In this document: one piece after another, positions 1 to 10,800 of the stretch
How positions within the stretch are numbered: the first letter of the stretch is position 1
How the letters are laid out: each line of letters begins with the position of its first letter
Source of the DNA: Mesostigma viride
Lineage: Eukaryota; Streptophyta; Mesostigmatophyceae; Mesostigmatales; Mesostigmataceae
Length of the DNA stretch: 64,000 nucleotides
Direction: 5' to 3'
NCBI GenBank assembly: GCA_009746045.1
Contig: RPFO01001560.1
Span: 1-64,000 of the forward strand
Notes under the pieces: generated by a model
Seen by the model: the letters and a program-made list of their open reading frames with translations, nothing else
Told to the model about the DNA's origin: nothing
Databases searched by the model: none
Made by a program: the position numbers and the translations under genes

Positions 1-9
1 GCTCAGGGT

Positions 10-395
10 CCAACGGCCGTTGGGTGTCGAAAATGCATGTAAAGGGCGTGTTTCAGGCCCACTTTCAGGGGTCCAACGGCCGTTGGGTGTAGAAAATGCA
101 TGTGTTGGCGTGTTTCGGCCCGCTTTCAGGGGTCCAACGGCCGTTGGGTGTCGAAAATGCATGTGTTGGCGTGTTTCAGGCCCACTTTCAGGGGTCCAAC
201 GGCCGTTGGGTGTCGAAAATGCATGTGTTGGCGTGTTTTCGGCCCGCTTTCAGGGGTCCAACGGCCGTTGGGTGTCGAAAATGCATGTGTTGGCGTGTTT
301 CAGGCCCACTTTCGGGGGTCCAACGGCCGTTGGGTGTCGAAAATGCATGTGTTGGCGTGTTTCAGGCGTACTTTCAGGGGTCCAACGGCCGTTGG
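10..395. repeat. About 62-bp tandem array built on CCAACGGCCGTTGG
   Basis: Seven copies of the perfect 14-bp palindrome CCAACGGCCGTTGG start at 10, 73, 134, 196, 258, 320 and 382, giving spacings of 61-63 bp. Each is followed by a short stretch ending in GAAAAT and GCATGTGTTGGCG (the last unit diverges). The array lies directly upstream of the transposase-like gene whose introns carry the same palindrome, so it may be a binding-site cluster, a promoter-proximal minisatellite or the end of a transposon. The left edge of the window cuts the array. Confidence 0.9.
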
Positions 396-465
396 GACCT
401 ACAAATTGGGTAATTGTTGGAAAGCAATAATTTGATAAAAAGTCAAAACTTCGTCTGGATTCTGT
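396..465. other. Short spacer upstream of the first exon
   Basis: AT-rich unique sequence between the 62-bp array and the first ATG. An in-frame stop lies at 436-438, so the reading frame at 466 cannot extend further without an intron. No TATA box was recognised with confidence. Confidence 0.5.
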
Positions 466-3400
466 ATGCGCGCGGATGCAGGTGAAGCGCACAACAAAGA
501 CCTAAGTCTCAAGTACGTCGAGATCAAGGGCAACCAACTTGCCCTCGACATGGCCAGCGCAATGGAATACTTGCTGAAGGACAACAATCACAAGACTGAA
601 AACACGAAAACTGCAGTAGGCTTGAGGGCGCTTGAGCGGCTGCCAGGTGCGGTTGTGAAGGTTATGGGGAAACAGTACCGCCCTGCGCTGAAAAGAAAGG
701 CGTCGGAGTCCTTCGCTCAGGAGGTTGTCGCTAATATCGTGCAAGGTTTCCAGGAATTGGGCAAGTCGGATGAGCACAGGAACGCGAAGTGCGCTGTGCT
801 GTCAATGTGCTTGGGAAAGGACGGCATGAACAATCAAGGGCATTGCACTCTCGCGCGGCTGCTTCACGTCACGCCCAAGGATATCCAGACCGCAAGGGGA
901 ATGAGGATGGGGGGCGACCTTCCCGCCCTGAAGGCGCCCCCTCGTGCTTTACGGTCGGACAAGTTTCCGGAGGAGGTCAAAGACATCGTCGGGAGTTACT
1001 GGTTGTCAGACCTAAACACGAGGGCGTCTCCCAACCATAAGGACGTGGTCAATGAGTTCGAAAGGAAGGGAAACGCCAGGATCCTCATTTCCTCCCAGGG
1101 CGGAAGGTACTATTTGGACTCGCTTGAAACGATTTACAAGCGGTTCTGTTCTGACGCGTCGCCGTACAAGGGAGGTATCGTGACGACTGCGGACGGGACA
1201 AGGTACAAGGTGGGGTACACGAAGTTCGTGGAGTTCATGCCCAAGTGCGTAAAGGGCGTGTGGAAGGACCGGGACTTGTGCGCATGCGAAAAGCACGTCG
1301 TCTTCGAGTCTCTGCTCTCTGCCTTCGCCAAAGGCGTCAAGGAGTTGAAGAGCACGCTGGAGATCGAGGAGAGGGAGGGTATCCCTTCCGTGCCTGACAA
1401 TGCCCATGATTTCGTTCGACGTTTCACCTGCCACAGGGCTGAGAGGGGGGAGGGGGGGCAAGGAGGGGGGAGGACGGGCGGCCCGTTCGTTAACGTCCCA
1501 ATGAACTGCTTGGAAGGGACGTGCAACGAGTGTGGGATTTCCGAGTTCATCGTGACGGACCAGATGAAGGGGTGGACAAAGAAGTACACGTGGTTCGACT
1601 TCATAAAGGAGGGCACAGCGCCCCGTGGGACGGTAAGCATGTATATTTGCATCGTTGAATATATATATGTAGACTTTCATACTTCCAACGGCCGTTGGCG
1701 TTGGGAAATTCCCAGCTGCTGACTTCCATTCTTCGGTCAATCCATGGTGCGCGGGCATGTATATTTGCATCGTTGAATATATATATGTAGACTTTCATAC
1801 TTCCAACGGCCGTTGGCGTTGGGAAATTCCCAGCTGCTGACTTCCATTCTTCGGTCAATCCATGGTGCGCGGGTGTGTTGTGTTGCAGGAGGAGGATGTG
1901 GCGCCGCAAATGAACCTGCAGCAAAAACTCATCAAGTCAACCCTCTCGGAGCTCCATGAACTCATTACGGCGCGCTTCCCGGAATTCGCCATTCACGTCC
2001 ATACATGGGCCTGGCAGCACCACGCTTACAAGGAGTGCATTGACGTGATGCCGCTGGGAACGGTGGTGGTCCTGATGGACTACTCGGAGAACTATTCGGA
2101 CCACCTGCAGAAACAGTTGCAGGCGCAGTACTGGTACCCAAGTAGTTACGTCCTGATGCCGGTGATCGTGATGTACCGTGATCCCGTATCGCTGGAAATC
2201 AAAAGGGTGAAGCACGATTACATGGGGAAGGACGTACCGAGGAATGCCCAGACCCTGGAGTTCGTGATGAAGAATACCCTTAACGTGCTGAGGGAGGAGG
2301 GGGTGGAGGTGAGGAACTGGATCAGTTGGTCCGACAACTGTAAGGAGCAGTTCCAATCCCGGTATGTGTTGGCGATGGCTGCGGACCTGCTCGAGGCCGA
2401 CCCCGACTTGGAATCATTGGAGTGGAACTACTCGTGTGCAGGACATGGGAAGGGGGAGTCGGACGGGGAGGGGGGGACGGTCAAAAGCATCCTCAAAAGA
2501 GCGCAGATGCAGGAGGACAATCGGAACCTGAATACGGTGGAGGCACTGGTGGCCTACCTGAACCGGGATTGGAGAACCGGCAAAGACTCGAGTCGACCAT
2601 CGGCACAATCGGACGTGGTTCGACGGGCATTTCTTCTCGATAACGTAAGTAAAGACAGTTGCTTTCTGGTGGTCAAGTGCAGTTCTATAATTTGTCTCTG
2701 GTTACACTTTACAGAGGACAGCTTCCTTGATGCAGTTTGAAGTTTCATAAGGCCAACGGCCGTTGGAGCTGGAAAATCGTATAATTGTTGAGTGCCAACG
2801 GCCGTTGGAGTTGAGAAATGTACTTATATAAAGTTTCCAAGGGCCAACGGCCGTTGGAGTTGGGAAATCTTATAATTGTTGAGTGCCAACGGCCGTTGGA
2901 GTTGGGAAATGTGCTGTGATGTTGTTTCATGGAATTACAATTGCAGATTCTCACGTCCGGTAAGGAGCGAGGCCCGATCCGAGATATCTCCACGGCACAC
3001 CAGTGGCGACTGGACAAAAAGGGCGAGCGGGTCGAGGTGGTAAAGCTCAGGCGTTTTTCATGCTTCAGTTGTGCGGAGTGCCGAGAGGGCAAGTGGACGA
3101 CATGCCCAAACGATTGGAGCAGCTCGTCGTGGACTGTAAAACTCCAGGCGAGTAAGTCGCGGAACCCCACGCGATATCCGGGAACCCGCCTGAACCACGT
3201 TCAAACGGCAAGAAACGAGTTGGGGCGTGGTTTGCAGGAGGGGGAGGCCGTCGCAGTCGCATCTGAGAGGGGGCACAAGGACCATGTGCCCGACCACCCG
3301 TACTGGTTGGCGAAAGTTGTTCGAGTCGCCCACCAACTCGACAAGGATGAGTGTTTAAACAAACATACAGGGGGGGGGGCGAGGTTTTTAAGAAAGGCAA

Positions 3401-3731
3401 CTGGGTAATGTACGTAAAATACTTCGAGAGGTGCTCCTCCTCCGGATCGGACGCCCGACGCTTCTTCTGGAACCCAGACGACCGAGAACCCTTAACTGCA
3501 ATCGTGTGCTACCTGAGCGTCGCAAAGGTCACGAAGGGCAAGTGGGAAGGACATCCGGACAACACGCGACAGGGCTGGTTCACAATTGCGAAGAAGGTGG
3601 ACGCCGAAATTACGGTACGTCATTCCAAACATTACTGTGTAAAATTGGTGTTTGTATGTCGCATGTGTTTTTTTGTCGACGGTCGTTCACCTTACTAATG
3701 TTACATACAGGGCAATCAGCCTATACTTTAG
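466..3731 (+). CDS. DDE-transposase-like protein, four exons, with a frameshift
   Basis: Predicted exons are 466-1632, 1889-2644, 2947-3614 and 3711-3731. All introns are GT-AG and phase 0 (GTAAGC, GTAAGT and GTACGT donors; TTGCAG, TTGCAG and ATACAG acceptors; CTAAT branch-like motif at 3694). The product is about 870 residues. Exon 1 has a CACEKH motif near residue 273 and a C-x5-C-x2-C cluster near 350, probable zinc ligands. Exon 2 has three acidic blocks spaced as in an RNase H-fold DDE transposase: MDYSENY (about 452), SWSDNC (about 536) and HGKGESDGEGG (about 574). Exon 3 has a Cys-rich patch (CFSCAEC) and a hydrophobic WLAKVV...KGNWVMYVKYF region. The layout resembles an uncharacterised family common in invertebrate and algal genomes. 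Transposase function is inferred. A run of ten G at 3370-3379 breaks the frame in exon 3, so the copy is decayed or the base count is wrong. The start at 466 is the first ATG after an in-frame stop. Confidence 0.72.
1638..1873 (+). repeat. Perfect tandem duplication of 118 bp inside intron 1
   Basis: 1638-1755 and 1756-1873 read as two copies of the same 118-bp unit, each with one CCAACGGCCGTTGG (1685-1698 and 1803-1816). They fill nearly all of intron 1 (1633-1888), leaving the donor GTAAG and a TGTGTTGTGTTGCAG acceptor tract outside. The identity suggests a recent duplication that did not touch the splice sites. Confidence 0.92.
2753..2899. repeat. Four palindrome copies clustered in intron 2
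   Basis: CCAACGGCCGTTGG occurs at 2753, 2795, 2844 and 2886 inside intron 2 (2645-2946). Each is followed by AG(C/T)TG and then a GAAAA/GAAAT motif, and two are followed by the same TATAATTGTTGAGTG stretch. The exons contain no copy. Confidence 0.9.
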
Positions 3732-3773
3732 CTTGGCTGCATGGCGCATGTCGCATATCTTAATTTCTCAAAG

Positions 3774-3787
3774 CCAACGGCCGTTGG
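3774..3787. promoter_or_regulatory. Last copy of the 14-bp palindrome, downstream of the gene
   Basis: A single CCAACGGCCGTTGG lies 43 bp beyond the predicted stop codon. No further copy was found to the right, so the motif marks the extent of the transposase-like unit. A role as transposase-binding or transcription-factor site is inference. Confidence 0.55.
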
Positions 3788-3936
3788 ACTTACGAAACTG
3801 GACAAGTGCCAAGTGCGGATTAGGTACTAAAATGGGCATTCTTGTTGAGGATGACCAGTTGTGTTTATATATTTTTGCATGGTGGCGGATGACTTGGCGT
3901 GTTGTTGCATTTTTACATACGGGTGTATGGTAGGCC

Positions 3937-3954
3937 TTAAACCCTAAACCCCTA
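3937..3954. repeat. Short interstitial telomere-like motif
   Basis: TTAAACCCTAAACCCCTAC carries about two copies of CCCTAAA, the plant/algal telomere heptamer. It sits exactly at the entry to the GT-rich tract. Two units are too few to call a telomere; chance or a healed-break scar are both possible. The rest of 3732-3964 shows no gene. Confidence 0.4.
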
Positions 3955-3964
3955 CACTCCTAAA

Positions 3965-5757
3965 CCATATTTACCCTTATATGTTGGGTGTGTTGTGTGA
4001 ATGTTGGGTATGTGTGTTGGGGCGTGTGTGTTGTGTGTGTGTTGGGTGCATTCATGAAGGTGCGGGGGCGTGTAGGGTGTGTGCAAAGTGTCTTGTGTGT
4101 TGATGTTGGGTGTGGGGGGGGGGAGGTACATGTGTGTTGTGTGTGTGACTTAGTAGGTGTGTTGTGTGTGTGACTTAGGTGTGTGTGTTGTTTGTGTTGG
4201 ATATGTGTTGTGTGTGTGTGTGTTGTGTGTGTGTAGGGTGTCTTGTGTGTTGGTTTCTTGTTTTTAGTAGGTGTTGGGTGTGTGTATGTCGGGTGCAAAC
4301 ATAGTGTGTGTGTGTGTGTGTGTTCGGTATGTGTGTTGGGTGTCTTGTGTGTGTGTGTTCGGTATGTGTGTTGAGGCGTGTGTGTGTGCTCTGTGTATGT
4401 ATGTTGTGTGTGTGTGTGTTGGGGCGTGTGCGTGTGTGTGTTGTGTGCATGTTAATTGTCATGTATTGGTGTTGAGTGTGAGGGGGGGGATGGACGTGTG
4501 TGTTGTGTGTGACTTAGGTGTGTTATGTGTGTGTTGTGTGTGACTTAAGTGTGTAGTGTGTGTGTTGTGTGTGTTGGATGTGTGGTGTGGGTGTGGGTGT
4601 GGGTGTGTGGGTGGGTGGGGGGGGGCCAAGTGTCTTGTGTGTTGGTATTGGGTTTGTGTGGGGGGGGTGTACGTGTGTGTTGTGTGTGACTTAGGTGTGT
4701 TTTGTGTGTGTTGTGTGTGATCGACCTAGGTGTGTGTTGCGTGTGTGTGTTGGGTGTACATGTGTTCATAAAGGGTGTGGGTGTGTGTAGGGTGTGTGCA
4801 AAGTGTCTTGTGTGTTGGTGTTGGGTGTGGGGGGGGGAAAGTACGTGTGTGTTGTGTGTGTGACTTAGGTGTGTTGTGTGTGTGTTGTTTGCATGTTATT
4901 GTTGGTGTTGTGGGGGGGGGGGATGTACGTGTACGTGTGTTGTGTGTTGGTGTCTTATTTTTAGGTGTTGGTGTGTGTGTCGTGGGTGCAAACATTGTGT
5001 GTGTGTGTGTTGGGTGTGTGTTGGGTGTCTTGTGTGTTTGGTGTTTTTGGTAGGTGTTGTGTGTGCGTGTTTTCGGTATGTGTGTTGGGTGTCTTGTGTG
5101 TGTGTGGTATGTGTTTGGGTGTTGTTGTGTGTGCAGTGTTGGGGCATGTGTGTGTGTGTGTTGGGGCATGTGTGTGTGTTGTGGCATGTTAATTGTCATG
5201 TGTTGGTGTTGTGTGTGTGGGGGGGGGGATGTACGTGTGTGTTGTGTGTTACTTAGGTGTGTTATGTGTGTGTTGGGTGTGGGTGTCGTGGGCCGACCGG
5301 TGCAAACATTGTGTGTGTGTGTGTGTGTTGGGTGTGTGTTGGGTGTCTTGTGTGTTGGTGTCTTGTTTTTAGTAGGTGTTGTGTGTGCGTGTTTTCGGTA
5401 TGTGTGTTGGGTGTCTTTTGTGTGTGTGGTGTGTGTTTGGGTGTTGTTGTGTGTGCAGTGTTGGGGCATGTGTGTGTGTGTTGGGGCATGTGTGTGTGTG
5501 TGTTGGGGCATGTGTGTCAGTGTGTGTGTTGTGGCCTGTTAATTGTCATGTGTTGGTGTTGTGTGTGGGGGGGCGGGATGTACCTATGTGTTGTGTGTTA
5601 TAACAACTATACTTAGGTGTGTTATGTGTGTGTTGCGTGTGTGTGTTGGGTGTGTGTTGCATGGCTGTCTTGTGTGTTGGTGTCTTGTTTTTAGGTGTTG
5701 GTGTGTGTCTTGGGTGCAAACATAGTGTGTGTGTGTGTGTTGGGTGTGTTGTTCGTG
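3965..5757. repeat. GT-rich simple-sequence tract with about 340-390-bp higher-order repeat
   Basis: The + strand is almost only T and G (TGTGTG, TTGGGTGT), with G runs of 7-10. Blocks recur in the same order: a G run with GTACGTGTGTTGTG, then ACTTAGGTGTGTT, then GCAAACAT(A/T)GTGTG, then GTCTTGTGTGTTGGTGTCTTG. The last two ACTTAGGTGTGTTATG blocks are about 360 bp apart. No coding signal was seen; the long frames are Cys/Val or Thr/His periodic products of the dinucleotide repeat. Confidence 0.88.
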
Positions 5758-5880
5758 TGTGTATGAAAATATAGAAAATTGTTATATTTGACGATAGTCA
5801 TAGTGTACTACTAAAAACTTGTACATACATATGCTGGAATGATTTTCTTTTTACTATTTCATTCACTATTGCTTATTTCT
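5758..5880. other. Unique AT-rich spacer
   Basis: About 120 bp of AT-rich sequence separates the GT tract from the first 40-bp minisatellite unit. No gene, RNA or repeat recognised. Confidence 0.5.
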
Positions 5881-7613
5881 TCACACATGTACATGCACGC
5901 AAGGGGCGGCTGCACATACACGTACACACACCGCGCACGCAAGGGGCGGCTGCACACACACGTACATCCACCGCGCACGCAAGGGGCAACTGCACACACA
6001 CGTACATACACCGCGCACGCAAGGGGCGAGTGCGCACACACGTACATACACCGCGCACGCAAGGGGCGGCTGCACACACACGTACACACACCATGCACGC
6101 AAGGGCCGGCTGCACTCACATGTACATACACCATGCACGCAAGGGGCGGCTGCACACACACGTACACACACCATGCACGCAAGGGCCGGCTGCACTCACA
6201 TGTACATCCACCGCGCACGCAAGGGCCGGCTGCACACACACGTACATACACCGCGCACGCAAGGGGCAACTGCACACACATGTACATACACCGCGCAACC
6301 ACGGGGCGGCTGCACACACACGTACATACACCGCGCACGCAAGGGGCGGCTGCACACATACGTACCTACACCGCGCACGCAAGGGGCGACTGCACACACA
6401 TGTACATCCACCGCGCACGCAAGGGCCGGCTGCACACACACGTACACACACCATGCACGCAAGGGCCGGCTGCACACACACGTACATACACCGCGCACGC
6501 AAGGGGCGGCTGCACACACACGTACCTACACCGCGCACGCAAGGGGCGGCTGCACACACACGTACACACACCATGCACGCAAGGAGCGACTTCACGCACA
6601 GGTACACACACCATGCACGCAAGGTTCGGCTGCACACACATGTACATCCACCGCGCACGCAAGGGGCGAGTGCAAACACATGTACATACACCGCGCACGC
6701 AAGGGGCAACTGCCCACACATGTACATCCACCGCGCACGCAAGGGCCGGCTGCACTCACATGTACACACACCGCGCACGCAAGGGCCGGCTGCACACACA
6801 CGTACATACACCGCGCACGCAAGGGGCAACTGCACACACACGTACACACCATGCACGCAAGGGGCGGCTGCACACACACTTACACCACCATGCACGCGAG
6901 GGGCGGCTGCACACACACGTACACACACCGCGCACGCAAGGGACGGCTGCACACACACGTACATACACCGCGCACGCAAGGGGCGGCTGCACACATGTAC
7001 ACCACCGCGCACGCAAGGGGCGGCTGCACACACACGTACATACACCGCGCACGCAAGGGGCTCACACATGTACATCCACCGCGCAACCACGGGGCGGCTG
7101 CACACACACGTACATACACCGCACGCAAGGGCGGCTGCACACACACGTACACACGCGCACGCAAGGGGCGGCTGCACACACACGTACATACACTGCGCAC
7201 GCAAGGGGCTGCTGCACACACACTTACACTCACCGCACGCAAGGGGCGGCTGCACACACACGTACACACACCGCGCACGCAAGGGGCGGCTGCACACACA
7301 CGTACATACACCGCGCACGCAAGGGGCGGCTGCACACATGTACACACACCGCGCACGCAAGGGGCGGCTGCACACACACGTACATACACCGCGCACGCAA
7401 GGACCGGCTCCACTCACATGTACATCCACCGCGCAACCAAGGGGCGGCTGCACACACACGTACATACACCGCGCACGCAAGGGGCTGCTGCACACACACT
7501 TACACACAAAATGCACGCTTGGGGCGACGGCACTCACATGTACATACACCGCGCACGAAAGGGGTGGCTGCACACACACGTACATCCACCGCGCACGCAA
7601 GGGGCGGCTGCAC
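5881..7613. repeat. 40-bp minisatellite, segment 1
   Basis: About 43 units of AAGGGGCGGCTGCACACACA + CGTACATACACCGCGCACGC. Variation is concentrated in a few positions: GGCGGC/GGCAAC/GGCCGGC, CGTAC/TGTAC, ATACACC/ATCCACC/ACACACC and CGCGCAC/CATGCAC. Units at about 6836-7230 are shortened by one to several bases, unlike the strict 40-bp periodicity elsewhere, which suggests this edge is older. It ends exactly at element A copy 1. Confidence 0.97.
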
Positions 7614-9627
7614 TTTGTGAGCTCACGCTCGTTCTATCTATGACCTGCGGAAGTCTCAAAGGGGGAGGGGAGGCCGCAGTAGACAGGTCTGACTAGGTAG
7701 CCAGTACTAGGGGGGGGGGGTACGGTGTTGTGTGGGGGGGGGGTACCGGGGACGGTACTGTGGACCGGGTCCAATTTGTGTTGTGGACCGGGGGCAGTCC
7801 TGTGGACCGGGGACGGCGCGGCGCCACTGGCCTGTTGGTCAGTGGGCTGGCATCCGTCACCCCACCTACGACTAGGTAGACGGTGGATACTTAGGGTTGT
7901 GGCGGGGCAACAACCACTCCTCTTTGCAGCTGTGTCGACGGCCCACTGACGGCGTGTGTGCACTGCTATGGCGGTGCCGAATGTAAATCACAGCTACCGG
8001 CCTCCGAATTACTATTCGGGGGCCTGTTTTATTTAAGGTTATGACGGCTGCGCGACGGGGGTCGGCAGCACCCCAAGAACTTGCCGTTCGAAGTGCAGGC
8101 GGTAGCTGCCAGTGCCAGATTGTATTTAGTTTTGCTGCGTTGTACTCGCCACCCCGGGCTCGCGGGAGGGGTCTGGATAGACGCGGGAGTGACTCTTGAT
8201 CGGACAACTAAAGCGGGGCAGTCGTGGTGCTAGGGTGGCAACAGCTACAGGCGGAGGGGGAATACGCCGCAGGCAAGTTCGTTGTGTATCGTATGTGCTG
8301 GGCCTGGCTAATGAATATCGTCAAGAATAGTGCATGAGCGCGCTATACGAGCATGGGAAGAAGGGGGAATCGAGCCCCCAGGCCAGCATAGGAGCGGGGT
8401 GGCTGCAGCCCCAGCGCCAGGGGGGGCAGCACCCTAAACAGCCTAACATTTCCTCGTGCCAAGTGAGGCGACAGCGGCCGGCGGCCAGCGCGGAATGGCG
8501 GGGTCGTTGCCGCGTAATTTAAGCGGGGACGAGTTGTTGGGACTGACGGTGCACAGCGGGGAAGGGGAAGGATGTTAGGGCGGGGCGATAGCGGATCCCA
8601 GGCGCAGCTGCGTCATTGGGGTGCCGGGGGTGCTATGCCTGTGAAGAAAGGTGTACCAAGAATTGCCGAGCCTGCAGGGGTGGCTGCCGAGGGCAGTGCC
8701 CACATGGGTGAGAACCCCCCCGCAGTGGGGGGTCCCTACGGGGATACTTTTGGCTTCCCCTTTGTATTGCCGCCTGGTTAATGAAGCACTGGTAGCGGCA
8801 GGGGACAAGGGGGGCGACGAGAAGTCTGGGCCATACGACAGCTTGCGGCCAAGTGGCCAGGTAGTGGGTGCGGGATGTTACAAAGCCCAGGTCCTCTTGA
8901 CTGGCCCAGGTCCTTATGACTGGTATGATGTTTCGGCCCTTGTTGTGTGGCCTAGTTAGCTTAGAAACTGCAGATTCTTAGGTTAGCTAATGGCTTGCAC
9001 GTGTGCCTAACACGTATTTGTAATAAACATGTTTCTCTGGCAGCCCCTCACTCCAATGGAACTAAAGCAGCAATTGGATTTTGTGAGCTCACGCTCGTTC
9101 TATCTATGACCTGCGGAAGTCTCAAAGGGGGAGGGGAGGCCGCAGTAGACAGGTCTGACTAGGTAGCCAGTACTAGGGGGGGGGTACGGTGTTGTGGGGG
9201 GGGGGTACCGGGGACGGTACTGTGGACCGGGTCCAATTTGTGTTGTGGACCGGGGGCAGTCCTGTGGACCGGGGACGGCGCGGCGCCACTGGCCTGTTGG
9301 TCAGTGGGCTGGCGTCCGTCACCCCACCTACGACTAGGTAGACGGTGGATACTTAGGGTTGTGGCGGGGCAACAACCACTCCTCTTTGCAGCTCCCACCC
9401 ACCCACCCTTGCTGCCAGACGGATGTTACAAAGCCCAGGTCCTCTTGACTGGCCCAGGTCCTTATGACTGGTATGATGTTTCGGCCCTTGTTGTGTGGCC
9501 TAGTTAGCTTAGAAACTGCAGATTCTTAGGTTAGCTAATGGCTTGGACGTGTGCCTAACACGTATTTGTAATAAACATGTTTCTCTGGCAGCCCCTCACT
9601 CCAATGGAACTAAAGCAGCAATTGGAT
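7614..9627 (+). mobile_element. Family A split-direct-repeat element, copy 1
   Basis: Layout: A1 7614-7931, internal 7932-8872, B1 8873-9079, A2 9080-9393, C-rich linker 9394-9420, B2 9421-9627. A2 repeats A1 and B2 repeats B1. Flanking minisatellite rejoins as CTGCAC|ACACACG with no base lost or duplicated. The 5' end is TTTGT + GAGC-TCAC-GCTC stem-loop. The 3' end has TATTTGTAATAAAC and TCTGG 44 bp from the terminus. A hairpin lies at about 7999-8024. The internal part has no reading frame whose amino-acid sequence is conserved between copies, so it is non-autonomous. The layout matches PAT/TOC1-type tyrosine-recombinase retrotransposons (known architecture); assignment to that class is inference. 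Confidence 0.85.
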
Positions 9628-10800
9628 ACACACGTACATACACCGCGCACGCAAGGGGCAACTGCACACACATGTACATACACCGCGCACGCAAGGGGCA
9701 ACTGCACACACATGTACACACACCGCGCACGCAAGGGGCAACTGCACACACACGTACACACACCGCGCACGCTTGGGGCGGCTGCACACACACGTACCTA
9801 CACCGCGCACGCAAGGGGCGGCTGCACACACACGTACATCCACCGCGCACGCAAGGGGCAACTGCACACACATGTACACACACCGCGCACGCTTGGGGCA
9901 GCTGCACTCACATGTACACACACCGCGCACGCAAGGGCCGGCTGCACACACACGTACATCCACCGCGCACGCAAGGGGCAACTGCACACACACGTACATC
10001 CACCGCGCACGCAAGGGGCGGCTGCACACACACGTACACACACCGCGCACGCAAGGGGCAACTGCACACACATGTACACACACCGCGCACGCTTGGGGCG
10101 GCTGCACACACACGTACCTACACCGCGCACGCAAGGGCCGGCTGCACACACACGTACATACACCGCGCACGCAAGGGGCAACTGCACACACATGTACATA
10201 CACCGCGCAACCACGGGGCGGCTGCACACACACGTACATACACCGCGCACGCTTGGGGCAGCTGCACTCACATGTACACACACCGCGCACGCAAGGGGCG
10301 ACTGCACACACATGTACATCCACCGCGCACGCAAGGGCCGGCTGCACACACACGTACACACACCATGCACGCAAGGGCCGGCTGCACACACACGTACATC
10401 CACCGCGCACGCAAGGGGCAACTGCACACACACGTACACACACCGCGCACGCAAGGGGCGGCTGCACACACACGTACACACACCATGCACGCAATTGCCG
10501 GCATGCACACACACGTACATCCACCGCGCACGCAAGGGGCAACTGCACACACATGTACACACACCGCGCACGCTTGGGGCAGCTGCACTCACATGTACAC
10601 ACACCGCGCACGCAAGGGCCGGCTGCACACACACGTACATACACCGCGCACGCAAGGGGCAACTGCACACACATGTACACACACCGCGCACGCAAGGTGC
10701 AACTGCACACACACGTACACACACCGCGCACGCTTGGGGCGGCTGCACACACACGTACCTACACCGCGCACGCAAGGGGCGGCTGCACACACACGTACAT
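9628..10800. repeat. 40-bp minisatellite, segment 2
   Basis: About 29 units. The order of unit variants matches 16270-17442 in segment 3, so this segment is a duplicate of that stretch. Bounded by A copies on both sides. Confidence 0.95.

Noticed and set aside
3152-3237. Extra intron with GTAAGT donor and TTTGCAG acceptor in exon 3
   Set aside because: Its removal would shift the frame into a stop soon after, and the interval itself reads as continuous protein in frame with both sides.
4000-5750. Cys/Val-rich and Thr/His-rich frames in the GT tract
   Set aside because: Pure translation of TG/CA dinucleotide repeats with no start context or conserved domain.
8334-8522. Small frames of 60-110 codons inside family A (for example MSALYEHGKK)
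   Set aside because: Frames are altered by indels between copies, so the protein sequence is not conserved; the DNA is conserved only because copies are recent.
7614-9627. Two independent insertions, one long and one internally deleted
   Set aside because: The same adjacency and order occur in all six A copies and in B and C; a split-direct-repeat element explains it with one event.
7614-9627. Helitron
   Set aside because: Precise insertion fits, but ends are not TC...CTRR, there is no 3' hairpin before the end, and targets are not A|T.
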